From: Bacteroidota bacterium
Lineage (GTDB): Bacteria > Bacteroidota > Bacteroidia > Cytophagales > Cyclobacteriaceae
Assembly: GCA_018267285.1 (NCBI GenBank)
Contig: JAFDYU010000011.1
Location: forward strand, 1-64,000
DNA: 64,000 bases
Reading direction: 5' to 3'
This document shows, in pieces, positions 14,124 through 21,513 of this stretch (positions within the stretch are counted from its first letter, which is position 1; every line of letters starts with the position of its first letter). The notes beneath the pieces were generated by a model. The model was not told where the DNA came from. It saw only the letters and a program-made list of their open reading frames with translations, and did no database searches. The position numbers were made by a program, and so were the translations under genes.

Positions 14124-15788
14124 TTATTTAACCGTAACTGTAATATTAGGATTAACGGATAACCAATTCTGTAGCATTGATCCGACTTGCGACCAAGTAA
14201 GTCCACTGCCTTCATTTTTATCTTGTTTGTCTTTCTGGCCATTATTTTGTTCTTCCTCTTTTCCTTCTCCTGCTTTTGCAAATTTCTCCCCTTCGTCTGG
14301 TGTGTCTTTTATTGGCCTATAGAATTTAGCTCCCTTTCCTTTATAGTAGGACATTTTGTACTTCTCTGCGAGTGTCCCAGAAATTTTATTACCTTGTTTA
14401 TCTGTATAACGTGTTGCGTGCACCACACTAACCTTTTCCGAGTCCTTATCATATCCTTCTACAACTGCAGTATGTGCATCCCACAGAATAATATCCCCTT
14501 CTGCTGGCTCTTTAACCTCTTGCCAGTTGCTGCTCTCAGCTCCAAACTCCGTAATAAGCCCACCACAGTTCATATGTTTAACACCTTCAGTTAGGCCATC
14601 TTCTCCTAGAACTCTGCTAACAAGCTCAGCACAATCCATATTTGCCAAAGCATCCTTAGTATATTCAGTCCTAAGTTTACTGTCAGTCTCTTGCTTGTAA
14701 GTTGTACCAAGATAGCTCTTCGCAAATTTTACTCGGTCACCAGGTCCCATTCCATCAGGGTCATTATATCGAAGTGGATTATCAAAAGCATAATTGTACG
14801 GAGAATGCCTTCTCATCTTATCTGCAAGCGGATCAATAACAGACCATCTACCTATTGAGGCATCATACATTCTTGCACCATAGTCTAACCAATTCAGTGA
14901 GAGATCACTTTGCAACTCTTTGCCATTGTAGAGATAATTCTGAGGCACAATGTTTTCCCTAGAGTAAGAGTTAAATTTCAAACCGAACGGATAATAGTCA
15001 TCCGTCTGCACCACGGGAGATTTGGTGTGTGTCACTGTAAAGTCATCGAAGTAAACTTCCACGGGTGTAGGGCTTTCGTTGGATAACCAAATATATATAT
15101 ATCCGGCCTGCCGGGTTACCACTTGTGCAAAGAGCTTTTCGTGGGGCACGTTGGTGCCGTCTTCTTTGGCGGTGCCCTGCATCTGCACATAGCCGCCATC
15201 GAGCAGCGCATAGCTCCGGTCAAACACCAGGTAGTTTAAAAATGCTTTGGGGGCGTTTGGGTTGTCGTTGCCGTAGTCGATCAGCCCTGTGTAAGAGAAG
15301 GGCGTTGTGCCGTTGGTGGAGTAGCCGGCACCGTCTATCACTGTGCCTGCACTCGCTGTACCCGCCACGATCTGAGCTAAAAACTGCGTGAGTGCAGCGG
15401 TGTTGTTGGGGTTGCTTCCATCCACATACTTGGCGTACACTTCCATGTTTACCGTATCGCCCGGCATCACGCTGATGGAGCGTGCCACTCCGTTCACTTC
15501 GTTGCTCGAGCCGCTCAAGCGTTCGGAGTAGGCTGTCACACCGTTGTGGGTGTGGTCGAACAAGGTCGAGTTAACTACTCTTGCGTCATCGTACCTCAAG
15601 AACTGGCTTGCCTCTGTTGTTGCGTTCGCAGTTTCGAACGTGGCTGTGGGCTGATCGACTTCTTTTTTGGTAGTAAACGTGAGCCGCACGTTTCCGAGGT
15701 GGTCTTTGAGGTGATATTGGTATTCTGGTAGGGCTGCAGACTTTATGATCTCAAAGCCGTTTAAAAAAAACTCTTGGCCTGTAGCCAC
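14124..15788 (-). pseudogene. 5'-truncated Rhs-core protein with NlpC/P60-like C-terminal domain
   Basis: Residues 1-345 are the end of an Rhs/YD protein: YHLKDHLGNVRLTFTTKKE near the start, an inserted carbohydrate-binding-like domain, and the Rhs core signature DYYPFGLKF...YNGKELQSDLSLNWLDYGARMYDASIGRWSVIDPLADKMRRHSPYNYAFDNPLRYNDPDG. The variable tail (about 350-500) has MDCAELVSRVL and GDIILWDAHTAVVEGYD, placing Cys and His as in NlpC/P60 cysteine peptidases. Only a GTG is available as start and the frame is open through the palindrome at 15795, so thousands of N-terminal bases of a usual Rhs gene are missing. Expression is doubtful without a signal peptide. Confidence 0.75.
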
Positions 15789-15794
15789 AGGATA

Positions 15795-15810
15795 CCCGAT
15801 AGCTATCGGG
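15795..15810. repeat. CCCGATAGCTATCGGG palindrome, copy 2
   Basis: Perfect 16-bp palindrome followed by GGAGCTAAGG, at the point where the Rhs gene breaks off. The copy at 12662-12681 also marks the edge of a broken gene. Confidence 0.8.
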
Positions 15811-15841
15811 GGAGCTAAGGGCTTTTTGAAAACGAAGTGTA

Positions 15842-16495
15842 ATGTTACATATTTGCGACTTATCTTATAATTTTTTGATCGGCAGCAACATAAAAAACAT
15901 CATCTTCGATTTGGGCGGTGTGCTTCTTGGCTTGGACGTAAACCGAACGTACTCAGCGTTTTCTTCCCTTTCGGGGATTTCTGAATCTGAAATTGCTTCC
16001 AAATTTTCTAACGAGCCATTGTTTTTTGAGTATGAAAAGGGATCATTATCTGATGATCGGTTTAGAGATGGTGTCCGTGCATTATTGAGGTTAACACTAA
16101 CCGACTCGCAAATCGACCAAGCCTGGAATGCGATGCTCCTTACCATCGAAAAAGAAAAATTCGCTTTGCTCAAGCAACTCAAAAACTCTCATCAAACTTT
16201 TTTGCTCAGCAACACCAACGCCATACACCTCAAGGCCGTAAACGAAGTTGTTTTTAAAACCGATGCTGAACCAAACCTCAACAGCTATTTTCACCGAAGC
16301 TATTATTCGCATCTGATCCATTTGCGAAAGCCCGACAAAGAAATTTTTGAACACGTGCTTAACGAAAACAAATTGGTTGCCAACCAAACTCTTTTTTTAG
16401 ATGACACCGAAGCCAATGTAACTGCGGCCGCACAGCTTGGCATTCACTCCGTACGAATTACTTCCATCCACTCAATTCTATCGCTGACCTCATGA
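15842..16495 (+). CDS. HAD-superfamily phosphatase (YihX-like)
   Basis: 217 residues with all HAD motifs: nucleophile motif IFDLGGVLLGLD (first Asp), LLSNTNAIH as motif II, Lys in LRKPDKEIF as motif III and FLDDTEANV as motif IV. The cap is small and helical. DLGGVL instead of DxDxT is normal for this branch, which dephosphorylates sugar phosphates or related small molecules. The ATG at 15842 is the only upstream start but gives a 17-residue extension before the usual beginning. Its stop overlaps the start of the M50 gene (ATGA at 16492-16495), so the two are coupled. Confidence 0.85.
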   Translation: MLHICDLSYNFLIGSNIKNIIFDLGGVLLGLDVNRTYSAFSSLSGISESEIASKFSNEPLFFEYEKGSLSDDRFRDGVRALLRLTLTDSQIDQAWNAMLLTIEKEKFALLKQLKNSHQTFLLSNTNAIHLKAVNEVVFKTDAEPNLNSYFHRSYYSHLIHLRKPDKEIFEHVLNENKLVANQTLFLDDTEANVTAAAQLGIHSVRITSIHSILSLTS

Positions 16496-17628
16496 CATCA
16501 AAGACCAAGGCAAATATTCTACACGCAACTTTGTTCCTTATCACCTTAGTATCAACCACCTTGGCCGGTGCCGAGTGGACAAACGGCAAAAGCATTCTGG
16601 CCTATATTATTAACGGAACCGAATACACCTGGGCAGATTTTGCAGGAGGCCTCCCCTATTCCCTTAGCTTTTTGCTGATACTCACTTGTCATGAATTTGG
16701 TCATTATTTTACGGCTGTATATTATAGAGTAAAAACCACATTACCTTTTTACATCCCTCTTCCACCCTTGCCTTTGTCGCTCGGTACGCTGGGAGCGCTT
16801 ATCCGCATTAAGCAACGGATATTCTCCAACAAACAACAATTTGATATTGGCCTTGCCGGGCCTCTCGCTGGTTTTGTGGTGGCCCTTGCGGTTTTGATCT
16901 ATGGATTTAAAACCCTGCCTCCACCCGAAGATATTTACCGTTTTCATCCAAGCTACCAACAATACGGCCTCGATTATGCCAAAACAGTTTATACACCTGA
17001 AGTTCTTCAGCGGGAAGGTGCGCTGGATTTGGTGATCGGAAAAAACCTGATGTTTACTATTCTGGAAAAAATATTTGCCGACCCCACGCGCATGCCCAAC
17101 CCGCATGAGATTATGCACTACCCATTTCTATTTGCCGGATTCCTCGCACTCGTCTTCACCGGATTAAACTTATTGCCCGTAGGTCAACTCGATGGTGGCC
17201 ATGTGCTCTACGGGTTAGTTGGGTATCGTTGGCACAAACGAATTGCCTCGGTTATTTACGTTGGACTTATTTTTTACACCGGCATTGGCGTGGTTGCTCC
17301 CGGCCAACCCATCGAATCCATTTTCATTATAGCGGCTGCCTATCTTTTGGGGTTATACACCGTGATGCGCAATTTCTTTTCAACCAAACGCGATCGACTC
17401 ATGTACGCCCTGATAATCTTCACGGCTCAATACATGATCTCCTGGTCGTTCCCGGCTTTCAGCGGGTACAACGGCTGGGTGCTTTTTCTTCTACTTGTGG
17501 GAGCATTTGCCGGAGTTTATCATCCGCCCTCTGAAGTGGAGCAGCCTCTGGATTTGAAACGAAAAATTTTGGGATGGTTAGCGTTGCTGATTTTTGTGCT
17601 TTGCATCACGCCCAACCCCATCGCTTAA
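16492..17628 (+). CDS. Site-2 protease-like M50 metallopeptidase, multi-pass membrane protein
   Basis: 378 residues with the zinc motif HEFGH (in LLILTCHEFGHYFTAVYYRVK) and the second signature NLLPVGQLDGGH typical of M50 proteases. Seven or eight hydrophobic helices are evident. This family cuts membrane-bound anti-sigma factors or cleans up signal peptides; this compact form, without a PDZ domain, is the plant EGY/cyanobacterial type. The stop overlaps the convergent T9SS gene stop at 17625-17628. Confidence 0.88.
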   Translation: MTSKTKANILHATLFLITLVSTTLAGAEWTNGKSILAYIINGTEYTWADFAGGLPYSLSFLLILTCHEFGHYFTAVYYRVKTTLPFYIPLPPLPLSLGTLGALIRIKQRIFSNKQQFDIGLAGPLAGFVVALAVLIYGFKTLPPPEDIYRFHPSYQQYGLDYAKTVYTPEVLQREGALDLVIGKNLMFTILEKIFADPTRMPNPHEIMHYPFLFAGFLALVFTGLNLLPVGQLDGGHVLYGLVGYRWHKRIASVIYVGLIFYTGIGVVAPGQPIESIFIIAAAYLLGLYTVMRNFFSTKRDRLMYALIIFTAQYMISWSFPAFSGYNGWVLFLLLVGAFAGVYHPPSEVEQPLDLKRKILGWLALLIFVLCITPNPIA

Positions 17629-19556
17629 GGGATGATCATGATTTTTTCGGTGCGCCACTGCTTGTTGCAAAAGTAGCGGGCGAGATAAACACCTGCCGAA
17701 TGGCCTCGAAGCGTAACTTGTGTTTTGTCAGAGAAGTCTTCGCGAACAAACGAAATGTTTTTTCCGGTGATGTCAACTACCTGTAACTGATCAATCTGCT
17801 GCGGCAGAAAAAACATTCCGGTATTCGGATTGGGATAAGCGAATTTTTTTTCTGATTCGATGGCTGTAATGGTTTTCACCACGCCATGACCAAACACAGG
17901 GCGAATCATAGCATTGCCGTGCAAATCGGTGTTGGGTTGCCATACGCCCGTAACGTTGTAAAATAATTTATCTCCCGAATCGGAATTCTTATCAAAGCCT
18001 ATCCCAATATTGGCGGTTGAATTTTGTTTGTACCCGATAAAGAATTTTTTATTCACCAACACAGCCTGATCCAACGGATACCGGGTAAACGTGTTATTCG
18101 TGGTTCGGTTCACAGTAATATTTAAACTATCCAACCCTTTCATGTATTCATTGTAAACCATCAGCTGCAACACTTGATCCGATTCATCGCCCACGTGGGG
18201 AAAATAAATATCAACGGCAATCAATGTGTCCGGTTGTGCATACACCATATCAAATTGATAGGCCAAATAAGATCCGGGCTGTGTAAGCGTGATGGCGTAT
18301 TCGGCAATGCCGTCATCGTAGGCATAATAATTGGTTAGCTTGAATTTAGTGCTAATGGTATCGTTGTATCTAAATTCAAGGCCTTTGTATACGATCGTAT
18401 CATAATCGCCCACATCAACCAAATGCGTTCCGGCAGAATCGGTTACCATTTTTTTGGTTTTAGGATCGTTGTCTCCCGTTGTTAGTTTTGCAAAAAACTG
18501 TAGCCCGATGGAATCTGTTCTCGGATCAATATTCTTTAAACTCAACAAAGAATCGAAAGCAAAAACATACGTGCTGTCGTAAAACACATTGGCGTGCAGG
18601 GTATCGAATAAAATGGTGTTTGAAGATATTGCTTTATTCAACCTTACCGTGGTTGTCAAATCAACTGTTAGTCGTACCGGCTGTGGATTAAAGAGCGGTT
18701 TTTCGGTTTGATCTTGTCGTTGGCTGGTGGCGGTGATCGAACCATAAACCAAAGCACTATCGCCTTTCGAAAGTAAGTGGCGTACCGGCAGGGAATGATA
18801 TTGTTTGAACACAGACGCGAACGGTGCAGTGATGGCGCGGTCGGGAAGATCGGCATAGACGGGCGCGTACTGAGGCTTGCCGTTATTGATGTAAACATAG
18901 TCCAGGTTCCACGTATCAAAAGGCCCTGAGAGCCTCGCAAAGTTTTGGAACCGAAACTGAAAACTGTTGTGGAAATATTTTGGGTCTTTGATCGATATTT
19001 TCACCGGAATAAACTTGCTTCGGTTGCTGGTGCTGTCAACCTGCACCGCCCATATTTTGTCCCACGTACTGGAGTCGCTTTTAAACCAAAGCGAAAATTC
19101 ATCGCCTGAGTCGGGCGGCTCACCGTTTCCCTGATATTGGTAATAGAAGAAAATAAAAATCGAATCGGAAGGCGCAACCAAATCCATGCGTATGGGGCGC
19201 GAAAACAATTTATCTGCAACTCCTTTGGCTAAGGGAATATTGATGTTGTACGGCAGCCGTGTTGAATCCAACCCATCGAAGGTTGCCACTTTTAAGGTGG
19301 GTGGGTTAATGCCCATACCGGTGTTTACCCAAACCGAAGTGCCGTATTGCCACAGGCTGTCGTTGGCGAAATCAAAGGGAGAATTATTAAAAGAAAAATC
19401 ATCCCAGAACGGAAGCTGCATGGAAGTAACCGCCTGAGTGCGAGCGGCAGCGTGATTTTTTTTACTCTTGCCTTGGAGAGGAAGCGGTATTTGTTTCACC
19501 TGAGCTTGTACAAAAAAACAAGCACAGAGAAATATACCGACAGAAAATAATCGCAT
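17625..19556 (-). CDS. Secreted protein with T9SS type A sorting domain
   Basis: 643 residues from the ATG at 19556, chosen because it opens a clean signal peptide (MRLFSVGIFLCACFFVQAQ); the frame is open to 19703 but that part overlaps the PASTA gene. The middle is beta-rich with no catalytic motif that I recognise. The last 75 residues (AYPNPNTGMFFLPQQ...VVDITGKNI...GVYLARYFCNKQWRTEKIMII) are a type IX secretion C-terminal domain, so the protein is exported and anchored or released at the cell surface. It starts 1 bp after the PASTA gene stop. Confidence 0.85.
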   Translation of the reverse strand: MRLFSVGIFLCACFFVQAQVKQIPLPLQGKSKKNHAAARTQAVTSMQLPFWDDFSFNNSPFDFANDSLWQYGTSVWVNTGMGINPPTLKVATFDGLDSTRLPYNINIPLAKGVADKLFSRPIRMDLVAPSDSIFIFFYYQYQGNGEPPDSGDEFSLWFKSDSSTWDKIWAVQVDSTSNRSKFIPVKISIKDPKYFHNSFQFRFQNFARLSGPFDTWNLDYVYINNGKPQYAPVYADLPDRAITAPFASVFKQYHSLPVRHLLSKGDSALVYGSITATSQRQDQTEKPLFNPQPVRLTVDLTTTVRLNKAISSNTILFDTLHANVFYDSTYVFAFDSLLSLKNIDPRTDSIGLQFFAKLTTGDNDPKTKKMVTDSAGTHLVDVGDYDTIVYKGLEFRYNDTISTKFKLTNYYAYDDGIAEYAITLTQPGSYLAYQFDMVYAQPDTLIAVDIYFPHVGDESDQVLQLMVYNEYMKGLDSLNITVNRTTNNTFTRYPLDQAVLVNKKFFIGYKQNSTANIGIGFDKNSDSGDKLFYNVTGVWQPNTDLHGNAMIRPVFGHGVVKTITAIESEKKFAYPNPNTGMFFLPQQIDQLQVVDITGKNISFVREDFSDKTQVTLRGHSAGVYLARYFCNKQWRTEKIMIIP

Positions 19557-19557
19557 A

Positions 19558-20364
19558 TCAGAGATTATCTTCATTCTCTTTTTCGGGGATTTTGTAATCT
19601 TTTGGTGCAAGCCACAAGTTAATTGGGTCGCCCACGCGCACCGAATCGCCTGCGAGTGGTTCTTGCTTGAAAACGAACGGAGCCACCCCGGTAGTATCGG
19701 CACCTTCCGCTATTTCCACACGCCCGAGGTGCAGGTTCCACCCCTCAAGCTTCTTGAGTGCAATTTCAAACGAATCGCCCACCAAATCGCCTACCGTAAA
19801 ATCTGCCGGGCCGTTGCCATCGCCCACCACTAGGTCGATAACCGAACCTTTGGGCAACCGCTTGCCGGCTTCTACAGGTGTACCCCTATAGCGAAATTCT
19901 CTTACCAGATTTTTAAATGGGCTTGCTTCATAATAGATTCTACCCAGTTTAAGCTCATTACTTTTTAGCACAGCCCTTGCATTAACAAGCGAGCCATCGG
20001 TTAGGTCGGGCATAGGTACGGTTGGGGCAGCAACCCGGTTGAGCGAAACATACACCGTGCGGTTCTCTTTAACAATTGCCCCGGCCACCGGAAATTGACG
20101 CAACACACTTAAAGGCGGCAGTGTGTCGGAATAAGCTGAGTCATTAATAGAATAACGGAGTTTGTGGTCGGCAAGATATTTTTCAAGTTCTTCTACTTTT
20201 ATTCCTCTCAGATCAGGCACTACCACCGTTTCTCCGTGGTTGGTGGTGTTGGGCAAGTAGATGTAAAAATAAACAATACAAAAAAACGCTAAAATTCCTC
20301 CGGTAATACCAAGCTGGCGGATCAAATCACCTACTGTATCGCCTTTAAAATAGTTGTTGAACAT
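19558..20364 (-). CDS. Membrane protein with three PASTA domains
   Basis: 268 residues: a short cytoplasmic start, one transmembrane helix (GGILAFFCIVYFYIYLP, about 21-37), then three PASTA domains (VVVPDLRGIKVEELEKYL..., VPMPDLTDGSLVNARAVLKS..., FTVGDLVGDSFEIALKKLEG...). PASTA domains bind peptidoglycan or lipid II-like ligands. No kinase domain is present, as is usual in Bacteroidota. It lies 1 bp after the ddl stop, so a role in cell-wall synthesis or sensing is plausible. Confidence 0.85.
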   Translation of the reverse strand: MFNNYFKGDTVGDLIRQLGITGGILAFFCIVYFYIYLPNTTNHGETVVVPDLRGIKVEELEKYLADHKLRYSINDSAYSDTLPPLSVLRQFPVAGAIVKENRTVYVSLNRVAAPTVPMPDLTDGSLVNARAVLKSNELKLGRIYYEASPFKNLVREFRYRGTPVEAGKRLPKGSVIDLVVGDGNGPADFTVGDLVGDSFEIALKKLEGWNLHLGRVEIAEGADTTGVAPFVFKQEPLAGDSVRVGDPINLWLAPKDYKIPEKENEDNL

Positions 20365-20365
20365 A

Positions 20366-21442
20366 TTAATATTTTAAGGATGAATGATACCCGCGAGTTG
20401 CCCGTTGCGTTTGCATATATCGTTCCGTTGCCAACTCAACCAGCTTCGAAATTAATTCGGTAAAAGAAATTCCTCGTTCGCGCCACATCATCGGGAACAT
20501 GCTTGAGTTGGTGAACCCAGGTATGGTGTTGATCTCATTCACAAAAACAGTTCCATCGTCTGTCAAGAATAAATCTACCCTCGCAAAATCTTCACCACAT
20601 AATGCCTGAAATGCTTTTAGGGATAACGCTTGTATTTTCGCTGAGGTCTGTTCATCCATTGTTGCAGGTACATTAATTTTCACGGCCTTACCGTCAACGT
20701 ATTTCGCATCGAAGGTATAAAATTCATATTCTTTACTTATGATGATTTCTCCCGGGCAAGATGCCACGGCACGCCTGTTTCCAAGAACTGCGCATTCAAT
20801 CTCACGTCCTTTAATATATCTTTCGAACAAGATGCAATCATCGTAACGAAAGCCTTCGGCTACCGCTTTCTTAAAATCATTTTTTGAATTTACTTTCGAT
20901 ACACCTACCGATGAACCCAAACTTGCCGACTTCACCATAAACGGAAGCCCCAGTTTTTCTTCAATCGATTCGAAATCAATTTTTGCACGATCGGCATAAA
21001 AGGCAAATAAAAAATCGGCCACGGGCAATCCGGCTTCTTTCAAAATTCGTTTGGCCATTAGTTTGTTCATCGCTACAGCCGAACCCAGTACACCGGTACC
21101 CACCATGGGCAAGTCAATCGCTTTCAACAATCCCTGAATGCTTCCGTCTTCTCCGTCTGTTCCGTGAAGCACGGGAAAAACAATGTCGGGCGCAATTTTT
21201 TTTGATTTGGTTCTAAACACCGGCTTTTGGGCGTTAAGGTCGAGTGAAATTTTTTCGCCTTTTTTTATGTTGGACGAAACATCTTGTGTATGTCTCCATT
21301 CGCCCTGTTCGGTTATACCAATTAAAATAGGTTGGAATTTTTTCTTGTCGATAAATTCAAAAATATTCCGGGCGGAGTTGATGGATACCCCATGTTCAAC
21401 CGACCGTCCGCCATAAAGGATAACAATTTTCTTCTTGCTCAT
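20366..21442 (-). CDS. ddl: D-alanine--D-alanine ligase
   Basis: Makes the D-Ala-D-Ala dipeptide for peptidoglycan in the cytoplasm. Matches of the family: VILYGGRSVEHGVSINSARNIFE at the start, VFPVLHGTDGEDGSIQGLL, the ATP-grasp core MVKSASLGSSVGVSKV, RYIKGREIECAVLG and the metal-binding VNEINTIPGFT. I use the ATG at 21442 (MSKKKIVILYGG, 358 aa); an ATG five codons upstream is also possible. It is cotranscribed with the PASTA protein. Confidence 0.95.
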   Translation of the reverse strand: MSKKKIVILYGGRSVEHGVSINSARNIFEFIDKKKFQPILIGITEQGEWRHTQDVSSNIKKGEKISLDLNAQKPVFRTKSKKIAPDIVFPVLHGTDGEDGSIQGLLKAIDLPMVGTGVLGSAVAMNKLMAKRILKEAGLPVADFLFAFYADRAKIDFESIEEKLGLPFMVKSASLGSSVGVSKVNSKNDFKKAVAEGFRYDDCILFERYIKGREIECAVLGNRRAVASCPGEIIISKEYEFYTFDAKYVDGKAVKINVPATMDEQTSAKIQALSLKAFQALCGEDFARVDLFLTDDGTVFVNEINTIPGFTNSSMFPMMWRERGISFTELISKLVELATERYMQTQRATRGYHSSLKY

Positions 21443-21513
21443 GTACTGCGATTTCAACCTTCAAAGATGTTGAGGTTTTATTGCTTTTCCATACGGCTTG
21501 CCATTTTTTTCGG

